From Deltaproteobacteria bacterium (GTDB lineage: Bacteria; Myxococcota_A; UBA9042; PHBI01), in assembly GCA_011526585.1 (NCBI GenBank), contig WYBB01000056.1, positions 1 to 64,000 of the forward strand: DNA of 64,000 bases, in the 5' to 3' direction. A program made the translations under genes and the position numbers. The notes beneath the pieces are model-generated. The model had not been told where the DNA came from and did not search any database. It worked only from the letters and a program-made list of their open reading frames with translations. Of this stretch, positions 1-9,888 are shown piece by piece. Position 1 is the stretch's first letter, and every line of letters begins with the position of its first letter.

Positions 1-1616
<1,616 letters not shown>

Positions 1617-3454
1617 GCTCGGCGGGCGTCGCGCCGCGGATCTTGTCGACCGAGCCGAAGGCGGTGAGCAGCGCCTTCTTCTTCGCCGGGCCTACGCCCT
1701 CGATGCCGTCGAGCGCCGAGCGCAGCGTGCGCTTGGCGCGCAGCTTGCGGTGGAAGGTGATGGCGAAGCGGTGGGCCTCGTCGCGCAGGCGCTGCAGGAG
1801 GAAGAGCTCGTTGGAGTTCGCCTCGAGCACGATCGGGTTCTTCTGGCCCGGCCGGAAGACGCGCTCGGGCGAGCGGTCGACGTCGTCGGAGGAGGGCCGT
1901 GCCTTGACCTTGCCGCGCGCGACGTGTCCCGCCTCGTCGAGCACACGCGACTTGGCGAGCGAGGCGAGCTCGACCTCGCCGACGCCGATCTCGCGCAGCG
2001 CCTCCTCGGCCATCGCGAGCTGTCCCTTGCCGCCGTCGACGACGATCAGATCGGGCGGGGCCGCGCCGTCTCTGACCTGGCGGAAGCGGCGCGTGAGCAC
2101 CTCGAGCATCATCGCGAAGTCGTTGGGGGTCTCGCCGAGCTTCACCTTGAAGGTGCGGTACTCGCGCTTGTCGAGCTGGCCGTCGAGCGCGACGACCATC
2201 GAGCCGACCGGGTTCGTGCCTTGGATGTTGGAGATGTCGTAGCACTCGATGCGCCTCGGCAGGCGCGTGAGGTGCAGGCGCTTCTTCAGGCGCTCGAGCG
2301 TCTCGAGCGCGTCGTCCTCGGACTTCTTGGACTGCATGAACGCGGTCCTGGCGTTCTCGTCAGCCAGCGCGACGAGGCGCACCTTGTCGCCGCGCTGCGG
2401 GAAGCGCACCTCGACCCTGGCGCCGCGCGTCTCGCCGAGGAGCTCGGCCCACACCTCGGACTCCGCGAGCGCGACCGGCGTGAGCACGAGGTCGGGGATC
2501 GGGTGCGAGCCGTCGTAGAAGGCGCCGATGAAGCCGTCGACGATCTCGTCCGCTGGCAGGCTGGTCTTCTTGATCGGGTAGCTGGTCGAGCCGACGAGCA
2601 CGCCGCCGCGCAGGCGCAGGACCTGCACGATGCAGCGCTCGCCCTCGCGGTAGAGCCCGAGCGCGTCGATGTCGATCGCCTCCTGCAGGACGACCTTCTG
2701 CGGCGTCAGCGAGCGCTCGATCGCGTCGAGCTGATCGCGGTAGCGCGCGGCGAGCTCGAACTCGAGCGCGTCGGCGGCGGCCTGCATCTTGGCTTTCAGG
2801 CGCGCGTTGAGCGCGTCGGCGCGCCCTTGCAGGAACAGGCGCACGTCGTCGACGTGGCGGCGGTAGTCCTCGACCGGCACCGGCAGCACGCACGGCGCCG
2901 GGCAGCGCCCGATCTGGTGCTCGAGGCAGGGGCGCGTGCGCCGCTTGAAGTCGGAGTCGCGGCAGGTGCGCAACTGGAAATGGCGGTTGACGACCTTGAG
3001 CGTCTGCCGGATCGCCGTCGCCGAGTGATACGGGCCGAAGTAGTCGGCGCCGTCCTTCTTGCGCTTGCGCACGACCTGCAGCCGCGGGTAGGGGTGCTCC
3101 GCGCCGATGCGGATGTTCAGGAAGTTTTTGTCATCCTTGAGCTTTACGTTGAAGCGCGGCTGGTGCCGCTTGATCAGCTCGTTCTCGAGGAGCAGCGCCT
3201 CCTTGGCGTTCTGCGCGACGATCACCTCGATCGCGCCGAGCACGCGATCGAGGAGCGAGACGAAGAAGCGCGTGTCCGAGGTCGACGGCTGGAAGTACTG
3301 CCCGAGGCGCGCGCGCAGGTCCTGCGCCTTGCCGACGTACACGATCGCGCCCGCGCGATCCTTCATGAGGTAGCAGCCCGGCCTCCGCGGCGCCGTCGCC
3401 AGCGTGTGCTCGAGCCACTCGGGGAGCGCGCCGCGGTCCTTCATGATGGTGCCA

Positions 3455-4093
3455 TCATCGCATGCGCGGCAAGGCGAAGCGCTGCCACAGGCGCATGAGC
3501 GCGTCACGGCCGAGCGCCTCCAGGCGGCGCACGTTGTCGGCGGGGATCGCCTCGGGATCGGGGTGCTGGTCGACCGCCTCGCTCACCTGCGCCTCGCGCA
3601 AGAGGTGCAGGATCGGCAGCGGCGCGCGGTTGGTCCAGTGGCTCAGCGCGCCGGGTTCCTCGCCCTCGAAGAGGTAGTCGGGGTGGAAGCTCGCGACCTG
3701 CAGGATCCCCGCACCGCCCGCCTCGTCGAGGATGTGGGCCAGCGTCGCCTCGGCGTCGAGGAAGGTCTCGAAGTCCGCCAGCGTGTGCGGGAACGCGACG
3801 AGCGTCGTGGCGACCTCGTCCTCGGGTACCTCCATCAGGTGCAGCGCCTCGTCGAGCGCGTGCTCGACGGCCTCCTCGGGGTTCGCCGCGTGGCTGACGA
3901 CGATACGCACCTCGCCCGCCTTCCACGGCGCCGCGGCGAACGGGCACAGGCGCAGGCCGACCACGACCTCGTCGATCCAGCGCCCGATCGCCGTGCGCAC
4001 CGCGTCTTCGATCACCGCGACCTCATCGACTCTCTCGACCTCATCGTGCTCGCCCACGTGCGCACGTTGCCTCGCGCGCCGCCCGATCGCCAC
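3455..4093 (-). CDS. DUF1415 family protein
   Basis: A 212-residue protein with the DUF1415 hallmarks: WIDEVVVGLRLCPFA near the start and HWTNRAPLPILHLLRE in the C-terminal third. The family is widespread in Proteobacteria and its function is not established; the conserved Cys and His/Asn clusters suggest metal or cofactor binding, which is inference. The first 30 or so residues are poorly conserved and lack another ATG, so the true start may be an internal GTG (for example the one in AVIED). It lies directly upstream of uvrC on the same strand, with a 10-bp gap. Confidence 0.85.
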   Translation of the reverse strand: MAIGRRARQRAHVGEHDEVERVDEVAVIEDAVRTAIGRWIDEVVVGLRLCPFAAAPWKAGEVRIVVSHAANPEEAVEHALDEALHLMEVPEDEVATTLVAFPHTLADFETFLDAEATLAHILDEAGGAGILQVASFHPDYLFEGEEPGALSHWTNRAPLPILHLLREAQVSEAVDQHPDPEAIPADNVRRLEALGRDALMRLWQRFALPRMR

Positions 4094-4155
4094 AACTTCG
4101 GGAGGTAACGGTCACCCGCTTGACATCACCGCATCATCGCATCACGGTGTCGGCC

Positions 4156-4392
4156 ATGCGCACGACCCTCTCGATCGACGCCGACGTCTACGCCGCCGCC
4201 AAGGCGATCGCCGAGTCCTCGGGCAAGTCCATCGGCCGGGTCCTCTCCGAGCTCGCCCGGCGTGGCCTCCGACCCGTCACGCCGCCGCGCGCGCAAAAGA
4301 GCGGGCTGCCCACGTTCGAGGTCTCCGACGATGCGGCGATGATCCCGGGCAATCGAGCCGCGGAGCTCCTCGCGGCCGAGGGCCTCGAGTGA
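4156..4392 (+). CDS. Ribbon-helix-helix antitoxin of a PIN toxin pair
   Basis: A small protein of 78 residues starting MRTTLSIDADVYAAAK, the beta strand and first helix expected of a CopG/VapB-type ribbon-helix-helix DNA-binding domain, followed by SIGRVLSELARRGL. The C-terminal half is less ordered and ends AAELLAAEGLE, typical of a toxin-wrapping tail. The ATG at 4156 is preferred over an upstream in-frame TTG at 4120 because family members begin at this motif. It ends 3 bp before a PIN-domain gene, so the two should be translated together. Such antitoxins usually repress their own promoter through the RHH domain; no operator was recognised in the short upstream gap. Confidence 0.8.
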   Translation: MRTTLSIDADVYAAAKAIAESSGKSIGRVLSELARRGLRPVTPPRAQKSGLPTFEVSDDAAMIPGNRAAELLAAEGLE

Positions 4393-4395
4393 TCG

Positions 4396-4809
4396 ATGCT
4401 GCTCGACGTCAACCTCCTGCTCGCGCTCGCCTGGCCCAACCACCAGCATCACGTCGGCGCCACGCGCTGGTTCGCGGCGCGTGACGGCTCGCCCTGGGCG
4501 ACCTGTGCGCTGACCGAGCTCGCCTTCGTCCGCCTCTCGTCGAACCCGGCGTTCACGGCCGAGGCCAAGGATCCGGCCACCGCCGTCTCGCTGCTCGCGG
4601 GCATGACCGCGCACGCGCATCACAGATACCTGCTCGAGCTGCCGAGCGTCACCGCGAGCGAACGCTGGTCTTACGTGGGTAGCTCCAAGACGACGACCGA
4701 CGCCTATCTCGTCATGGTCGCGGCTCACCACGGCGTGCAGCTCGCCACGCTCGACGGTCGGCTGGCGCGCAATCCGATGTTCGCTGCCGACACGCTGCTG
4801 GTGACGTGA
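4396..4809 (+). CDS. PIN-domain ribonuclease toxin (VapC-like)
   Basis: A PIN-domain protein of 137 residues. It opens MLLDVNLLLALAWPNHQHH, with the first conserved acidic residue (Asp4) in the DVN motif. The second acidic position is the Glu in CALTELAFVRL, and the third acidic cluster is TTTDAYLVMVAAHHG; the end LATLDGRLA supplies the last conserved Asp. This is the architecture of the VapC group that includes the TIGR00028-type toxins of mycobacteria. It follows its RHH antitoxin by 3 bp. The role, cleavage of a structured RNA when antitoxin is lost, is taken from the family. Confidence 0.85.
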   Translation: MLLDVNLLLALAWPNHQHHVGATRWFAARDGSPWATCALTELAFVRLSSNPAFTAEAKDPATAVSLLAGMTAHAHHRYLLELPSVTASERWSYVGSSKTTTDAYLVMVAAHHGVQLATLDGRLARNPMFAADTLLVT

Positions 4810-4821
4810 GCGGGGCGCCCA

Positions 4822-7170
4822 TCACAGGTAGCCGTAGCGGCGGCGAAGCCACCACTCGAGGCCGAAGAGCAGGACGGCCAGGCCGAGCGCCCACGGCGCG
4901 CTCCACAGCTCCTGGTGGGTGCGGCTCTTGACGCGCATGACCGTCGGCTCCTCCAGCGGGATCTCGCTCGGATCGGCGTCGACCGGCAGGACCTTGCCGC
5001 CGGTCGCCGCGGCCATGCCCTGGAGCAGGCGATCGTCGCCGACGACGCGCTCGAGCTCGGGGTTCTGGTCGGCGCCGACGAAGAGATCGACCGCGACGGT
5101 CGTGCGCCCGACGACGATCCCCGCCTGCGCCTCGACCTCGTAGATCCCGCCGAGCGCGACCGGCACCGAGAGGCGCAGCTCGCCCTGCTGATCGGTGACG
5201 AGGTCGCGCTGGCGCATGACCTCCTCGCCCTGGCCGCGATCGTCGCTCGGACCGCGGCGGCGGACGACGACGTCGACGCGCTGTGCGGCGGCCGGCCGGT
5301 AGTCGGCCTGGTAGGCGGTGATGAGCACCTCGGTCGCCTCGCCCACCGGCACGACCTCGCGCAGCGCGCGCACCTTGAGGAGGTCGAGCTCGGGGTCCTT
5401 GATGAGCCAGCGGATGGCGTTCTCCCAGAAGACCTCGTAGTGGTGCGCGTCCTCGCCTTCGCCGCCGGCCTTGAAGCTCCAGAACCAGGTCGAGTCGCTG
5501 GCGACGACCATCGAGCGCCCCTGCTCGACCTCGCGCACCGCCACCAGCGGCATCGGCTCGCCGTCCTGGCCGCTGAGCGTGGGGTGCTCGAGCAGGACCA
5601 CCGCGTCGGGCTTCTTGCGCGTGACGAAGTTTGCCCCCTCGAGCGCATGGATGTCGCGCCACACGAGCTTGTTGCTCGCCGGGTCGAGCACCAGGCGCGT
5701 GATCGGGTGGAAGGCCCCGCTCTCGGACAGGCGCGGCACGAACTCGCCCTTGTGGGTGGTGCCGTCGGCGCCGAAGCCCGAGGGAAGATCGACCGGCAGG
5801 ACGTCGGTGATGGCGGTGCCGTAGTAGCCGCCGGCGGTCATCGACAGCGGCCCGCCGACCATGACGAAGGCGCCGCCGTCGCGCACGAACTGCGCGATGT
5901 TGGGCAGGTATTCGGCGGTCTGGAAGGGGCCGTAGTTGAAGTTCTGGAAGATGAGCAGGTCGAAGCCGCCGAGCTCGTCCTCGAAGAGCTCCTTGGCCGG
6001 GAACGGGATGAGCGAGGTCTCGCGCGAGGAGAGCGGGCGGCTCGAGAAGCGGTTCACCAGGATGAAGAAGGAGACGAGATCGACGTTGGGGTTCTCCTTG
6101 AGGAGGTTGCGCAGGTGGCGCTCGTCCCAGCTCGGCTGGCCGACGATCTGCACGACGCGGATCTTGTCGCGCACGATGTTGATGATGGTCGAGCGCTCGT
6201 TGTTCTTGGCGTAGATCTCGTCGGGCAGCGGGTCGACGCGCACGGTGTAGACCTGCTTGCCGAGCTTCTTCGGCACGAACTCGAACTTCACCTTGTAGCT
6301 CGTCTCGCCCGCGCGCGTGGCGACGAGCTGGCTCTGGAGCTCGGCGCCGTTTTCGAGGAGGCGCGCGACGAGCTGCCCCTCGCCGTAGCCGTGCACCTCG
6401 ATCGTCGCCTCGAAGGTGATGGCGTTGAGCAGGAAGGCGAAGTTGTTGACGGCGATGTGGGCGATGCCGATGTCCTTGATGCCCGGGTCGCCCGCGGTGG
6501 TGAGCGCGCTCACCGGCGCCTGCAGGTCGCGCAGGATCGCCTCGAGCTCGGCGGAGGGGGCGAGCCGCCGCCCCTCGGGGGTCGTGTCGATGCCGTCGCT
6601 GAGCAGGACGACGCCGCCGACGTCCTGATTGCGGAAGCGGTCGCGCACCTCGCGCAGCGCCGTCACGAAGCGCGTCTGCGAGGCGAGCTCGGGGTCGATG
6701 GCGCCGCCCTCGGCCGGTGTGGCGTCGCGCGGCGGATCGGCCAGCGTCTTGCCGAAGTCGTAGAAGTGCACCTCGCGCGTGTCGGCGAGGCCCTCGATGA
6801 AGTCCTGGTGGCGCGCGAGCCAGTCGGCGACGAGCTGCTTGCGCGTCGACTGCTGGTGGGGCAGGGCCATCGAGCCGGAGCGATCGACCAGCATCAGGAC
6901 CGCGTTGCGGTTGACGGCGACGCGCTCTTCCAGGAAGGCCGGCTGATAGAAGAAGAGGATGAGGATGGCGACGAGCAGCGCGCGCAGCCCGATCATCAGG
7001 CGGCGGCGCAGCGGCGGCTCGAGCTTCCTGTGGTTGAGCCAGGTCAGCGCCACCACGAAGGCGCCGAGCAGCCACACCCCGACCTCGAGCCACCACGGCC
7101 CGCTGCCGAGGAAGACGAGGGTCCGCTCGGTGTCGGTGACCGGCGCGATGGCGGAGATGAGCGCGCTCAT
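4822..7170 (-). CDS. Membrane protein with von Willebrand factor A domain and amidotransferase-like region
   Basis: A 782-residue membrane protein. Two hydrophobic segments lie near the N-terminus (WWLEVGVWLLGAFVVAL and ALLVAILILFFYQPA). They are followed by a VWA domain with an intact MIDAS motif DRSGS, several beta-rich regions, a class-I glutamine-amidotransferase-like fold (FDLLIFQNFNYG, FVRDGGAFVMVGG) and a C-terminal helix (WALGLAVLLFGLEWWL) before a basic end. The same layout occurs in large membrane proteins of MoxR/BatA-type loci. I placed the start at the ATG at 7170, where ATGA overlaps the stop of the DUF4159 gene, giving translational coupling; an in-frame start 21 bp further upstream is less likely. 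Most of the protein is expected to face the periplasm. Confidence 0.88.
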   Translation of the reverse strand: MSALISAIAPVTDTERTLVFLGSGPWWLEVGVWLLGAFVVALTWLNHRKLEPPLRRRLMIGLRALLVAILILFFYQPAFLEERVAVNRNAVLMLVDRSGSMALPHQQSTRKQLVADWLARHQDFIEGLADTREVHFYDFGKTLADPPRDATPAEGGAIDPELASQTRFVTALREVRDRFRNQDVGGVVLLSDGIDTTPEGRRLAPSAELEAILRDLQAPVSALTTAGDPGIKDIGIAHIAVNNFAFLLNAITFEATIEVHGYGEGQLVARLLENGAELQSQLVATRAGETSYKVKFEFVPKKLGKQVYTVRVDPLPDEIYAKNNERSTIINIVRDKIRVVQIVGQPSWDERHLRNLLKENPNVDLVSFFILVNRFSSRPLSSRETSLIPFPAKELFEDELGGFDLLIFQNFNYGPFQTAEYLPNIAQFVRDGGAFVMVGGPLSMTAGGYYGTAITDVLPVDLPSGFGADGTTHKGEFVPRLSESGAFHPITRLVLDPASNKLVWRDIHALEGANFVTRKKPDAVVLLEHPTLSGQDGEPMPLVAVREVEQGRSMVVASDSTWFWSFKAGGEGEDAHHYEVFWENAIRWLIKDPELDLLKVRALREVVPVGEATEVLITAYQADYRPAAAQRVDVVVRRRGPSDDRGQGEEVMRQRDLVTDQQGELRLSVPVALGGIYEVEAQAGIVVGRTTVAVDLFVGADQNPELERVVGDDRLLQGMAAATGGKVLPVDADPSEIPLEEPTVMRVKSRTHQELWSAPWALGLAVLLFGLEWWLRRRYGYL

Positions 7171-7946
7171 TCCGGAGGCTGCACCTTCCACTTGCGCTTG
7201 TGCAGGAGGTAATCGATGTGGACCTGATCATCCTTGTAATGGAGACAGGCCGCGTACATGAGCAGGTTCACCGCGAAGCGCACCGCCATCTCGCGCTGGC
7301 TCTCGCCGCCGGGGGTCGGCGCCTCGAGGAACTGGCGGTTGTCGCCGCGGGCGAGCGCGCCGAAGAGGTCGTTGCTCGACAGGATGGCGCAGTAGCGCGA
7401 GCCGAGGCGCACCGCCTCGACGTACGATTGGAAGATGGCGCGCCCGGCGGGGTAGTCGAGGCGGTAGAAGCTCCTGAAGATCACGTGCTCGGGTGAGACG
7501 CGCTCGATGACGGCCTGCGGCAGCATCTTCTTGAGCTCGGCGCGGGCCGAGGTGTCGAAGGCCTTGTCGGGCGCGGTGCGGCCGGCGTTGTCGAAGACGA
7601 GGAGCCCGCCGAGGCCCATCCAGCGCGACAGGCGCTGGCGCTCGGCGTCGGAGAACGAGAAGCCGCCGACCCCGAGGATCACGCCGAAGAGCGAGTCGTG
7701 CAGCGCGGGCTCGGCCACGTCGACGACCAGCTCACGCTCGGCGGTGTCGGTCGAGGTGCGCAGGCGCATCTCCTCGAGCAGGCACTCGAGCGCGCCGGGG
7801 TTCATGTCCCAGCTTCCCTGGTGGCGGATGCGCAGCGCGGTGACCTGCTGCTGGGGGCCGAGCGCGCGGGCCGGGTCGCCGCGCAGGAGCGCGAGGAGCC
7901 CCGCGCTCAGCGAGCCGGCCAGCAAGTCGCGGCGTGTCATCCCCAT
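7167..7946 (-). CDS. DUF4159 protein with Tat-type signal
   Basis: A protein of about 259 residues. The start MTRRDLLAGSLSAGLLALL contains a twin-arginine motif and a hydrophobic core ending in ARA, so export by Tat is likely. The rest matches DUF4159: RIRHQGSWDMNPGALECLL, a LGGLLVFDNAG strand reminiscent of a class-I amidotransferase fold, HVIFRSFYRLDYPAGR, and a region ending HYKDDQVHIDYLL. Two ATGs are possible, 7946 and 7940; 7946 has a GGGGA 11 bases upstream. The gene overlaps the downstream VWA gene by 4 bp. In relatives these two genes sit at the end of MoxR-DUF58-BatA operons, but no such genes are adjacent here. Confidence 0.85.
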   Translation of the reverse strand: MGMTRRDLLAGSLSAGLLALLRGDPARALGPQQQVTALRIRHQGSWDMNPGALECLLEEMRLRTSTDTAERELVVDVAEPALHDSLFGVILGVGGFSFSDAERQRLSRWMGLGGLLVFDNAGRTAPDKAFDTSARAELKKMLPQAVIERVSPEHVIFRSFYRLDYPAGRAIFQSYVEAVRLGSRYCAILSSNDLFGALARGDNRQFLEAPTPGGESQREMAVRFAVNLLMYAACLHYKDDQVHIDYLLHKRKWKVQPPE

Positions 7947-8058
7947 GTCGTACGAGATCCCCGTTGCAGGTGCCCGCGGCGCGGGTGCGCATGAGTAGCA
8001 CCGCGACAGCCGGGGCACAACGCCGCTGTCACCGCCGGACATTCCTGGGCCCTCCCCC

Positions 8059-8094
8059 CCGTGCCCGCGCCCGTGCCCGTGCCCGCGCCCGCTG
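8059..8094. repeat. GC-rich hexamer-like repeat between divergent genes
   Basis: A short stretch built from alternating gcccgt and gcccgc hexamers, lying in the 166-bp gap between the divergent DUF4159 gene and the lipoprotein gene at 8113. Such simple repeats can slip during replication. It sits about 20-50 bp upstream of the lipoprotein start, where it could alter promoter spacing; that role is only inferred. Confidence 0.6.
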
Positions 8095-8112
8095 CATGCC
8101 GTATGATGAGGC

Positions 8113-9282
8113 ATGCGCTCCCCCATCGAATGCTTCGTCCCCGCGCTCCTCGCGCTCGCCGCATGTGAAACCACCGCTGGGACCGAGCCCGACACGAACC
8201 CGTCGCCGTCCCCCGACGCCACGGCCGCCGGCGACACCCCCGGGCCCGCTGGTGTCACCGACCCGCGCGGGGCCTGGCAGCTCCTCGCGCGCGACACCGC
8301 CTTCAGTGACCGCCGCCTGCACGGGGCGGCGGTGCTCGACGGCGCGCTCTACGTCTCGAGCCACGTCGGCCAGGACGGCCGCGTCGAGATCACGCGCTTT
8401 TCGCCCGACGGCGCGCGCGCCGCGATCGACGTGCCGTACAAGATCCAGAACACCTCGGCCGCGCGCCTGGTGAGGGCCGGCGACACGCTGCTGATGGTCG
8501 TGCCCTACTACCTCGGCGAGCTGGTGATCCGCGCCTACGTGCTGGACGGCGAGGCCCTCGTCGAGGACGCCGTGATCAGCGCGACCGCGCGCACCTCGCT
8601 GCCGGTCGCGCTCACCTCCACCGACGAGGGCGCGGCCGTCGCCTACGTCGAGGGCGACGGCTCGGTCGTGGTGCAACACTGGCGTGCCGACGAGGGCTGG
8701 CGCCCGGTGCTCGAGCCCATCCCCTGGGCGGGCGGCGAGACCTACCCGAGCCAGCTCTCGCTCGATTGGAGCGAGGCCGGCTACCTCGTCGCCTACGGCC
8801 TCAACGAGAACCAGGAGCTCCGCGCGACCGCGCACCGCTCGACCGCGAGTGGCTGGGAGCAGCTCGGCCCGGCCGGCATCGACGGGGCGCTCGGCTTCCT
8901 CGACGTCGCCTGGCACGACGGCGCGCCGCACTTCCTGCGCTCGATCCCCACCCACCACATCCTGCGCTGGGACGGCACGGCCTGGAGCCCGGTGATCTCG
9001 GGCGTCGACTCCGAGGAGCTCTACGATCTGCGGGCCGGCGACGACGCGCTCTACTGGTACGCGCGGGGAGGTGCCTCCGGGCCGCGCCTCGAGCGCCTGC
9101 GCGCCGGGGTGCGCGAGCGCTTCCCGAGCGACACGCTCGAAGGTCCGCCGGTCGAGATCGGCCCCCAGACCACCTTCCCCGAGCGCGAGATCCTCGCCGC
9201 CGACGGCGAGGTCTACTGGGTCTACGACGACATCACGGGCAACGTCTGGAAGGTGCTGTCCTACCGCTGGGCCGCGGACTGA
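8113..9282 (+). CDS. Lipoprotein, probable beta-propeller-like
   Basis: A 389-residue protein with a lipoprotein signal: a hydrophobic ALLALAAC lipobox with Cys18, then an Asp/Pro/Ser/Thr-rich linker to about residue 50. The mature part has repeated short beta strands with patterns such as LDGALYVSSHVG, AAVAYVEGDGSVVV and LLWDG/LRWDGTAWSP-like turns, as in propeller-type sensor or adhesion domains. No catalytic motif is visible and no specific family was recognised. It is transcribed divergently from the DUF4159/VWA pair and ends 6 bp before the convergent PIN toxin gene. Confidence 0.75.
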   Translation: MRSPIECFVPALLALAACETTAGTEPDTNPSPSPDATAAGDTPGPAGVTDPRGAWQLLARDTAFSDRRLHGAAVLDGALYVSSHVGQDGRVEITRFSPDGARAAIDVPYKIQNTSAARLVRAGDTLLMVVPYYLGELVIRAYVLDGEALVEDAVISATARTSLPVALTSTDEGAAVAYVEGDGSVVVQHWRADEGWRPVLEPIPWAGGETYPSQLSLDWSEAGYLVAYGLNENQELRATAHRSTASGWEQLGPAGIDGALGFLDVAWHDGAPHFLRSIPTHHILRWDGTAWSPVISGVDSEELYDLRAGDDALYWYARGGASGPRLERLRAGVRERFPSDTLEGPPVEIGPQTTFPEREILAADGEVYWVYDDITGNVWKVLSYRWAAD

Positions 9283-9288
9283 TCCGGC

Positions 9289-9636
9289 TCACCTGGCGAC
9301 GTCGAATCGCGTTGCGACGCGGGCGAGGGCCGCGTCTCCAGTCCAGAGCCGAGCGCGCTCGGTGAGCGCGGATACCAGGAGCTGCGCGTCGACCCAGCCG
9401 ATGCCGCGCAGCGCATGGAGCTTCACGAACTCCATGAGCGCGTCGTCGGGCACGACCTCGACGCGCGGTAGCGCCGCGAGGTCATCGAGAATCTCGAAGC
9501 GCAACCCGGGTCCGAGCGCCAGCTCGCCGAGGATCCAGGGGTGGACCAGGACCTCGTCCGCTCTCAAGTGCGCCACCAGCGACGGGTTGGTGCGCCGGAA
9601 GTGTCCCGACCAGATGCTGGTGTCGACCAGGATCAA
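9289..9636 (-). CDS. vapC: PIN-domain toxin (VapC)
   Basis: A compact PIN protein of 115 residues. The start MILVDTSIW carries the first conserved Asp; the middle has HPWILGELALG with the conserved Glu; the C-terminal part has GWVDAQLLVSAL and LWTGDAALA with the remaining acidic residues. This is the short VapC type that cleaves tRNA or rRNA in studied members. The start is a TTG at 9636 that overlaps the antitoxin stop as TTGA, so toxin translation should depend on antitoxin translation. It is convergent with the lipoprotein gene at 8113. Confidence 0.88.
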   Translation of the reverse strand: MILVDTSIWSGHFRRTNPSLVAHLRADEVLVHPWILGELALGPGLRFEILDDLAALPRVEVVPDDALMEFVKLHALRGIGWVDAQLLVSALTERARLWTGDAALARVATRFDVAR

Positions 9637-9824
9637 CGGGGGCGCCGCCGGGGCGGGGGCCTGTGGGTGCGCATCGTGCCGCCCGCGGCGATCAAGCGGT
9701 CGCGGGCCGCCTCACGGATCAAGGCCCGGAGCGCCATCTCGATCAAGGCGGTCTTGGTCGGCGCCTGCACCCTCTCCTGCGCCTCCCGCAGCAGCTGCTC
9801 ATCGATGTCGAGCGTCGTGCGCAT
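9633..9824 (-). CDS. vapB: VapB-type antitoxin
   Basis: A 63-residue protein starting MRTTLDIDEQLLREAQE, typical of the VapB/type II antitoxin strand-helix DNA-binding domain; the middle TALIEMALRALIREAAR completes the dimer helix. The C-terminus is short and very basic (TMRTHRPPPRRRPR), which is unusual because VapB tails that sit in the toxin groove normally end in a less charged stretch. The ATG at 9824 is chosen over an upstream in-frame start at 9866. It overlaps vapC by 4 bp. Confidence 0.85.
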   Translation of the reverse strand: MRTTLDIDEQLLREAQERVQAPTKTALIEMALRALIREAARDRLIAAGGTMRTHRPPPRRRPR

Positions 9825-9888
9825 GCATAGAAGATGCGTCGATCCGTATGCAGCGTCAATCATCACGCGCCTTCGTCACGCGCCTGGT

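Noticed and set aside
4915..7212. A 765-codon open frame on the + strand opposite the VWA gene
   Set aside because: It is an antisense frame of a GC-rich gene; its amino acids are low-complexity (Arg/Asp/Leu/Ala) and no family motif appears, while the minus-strand frame has a clear VWA protein.
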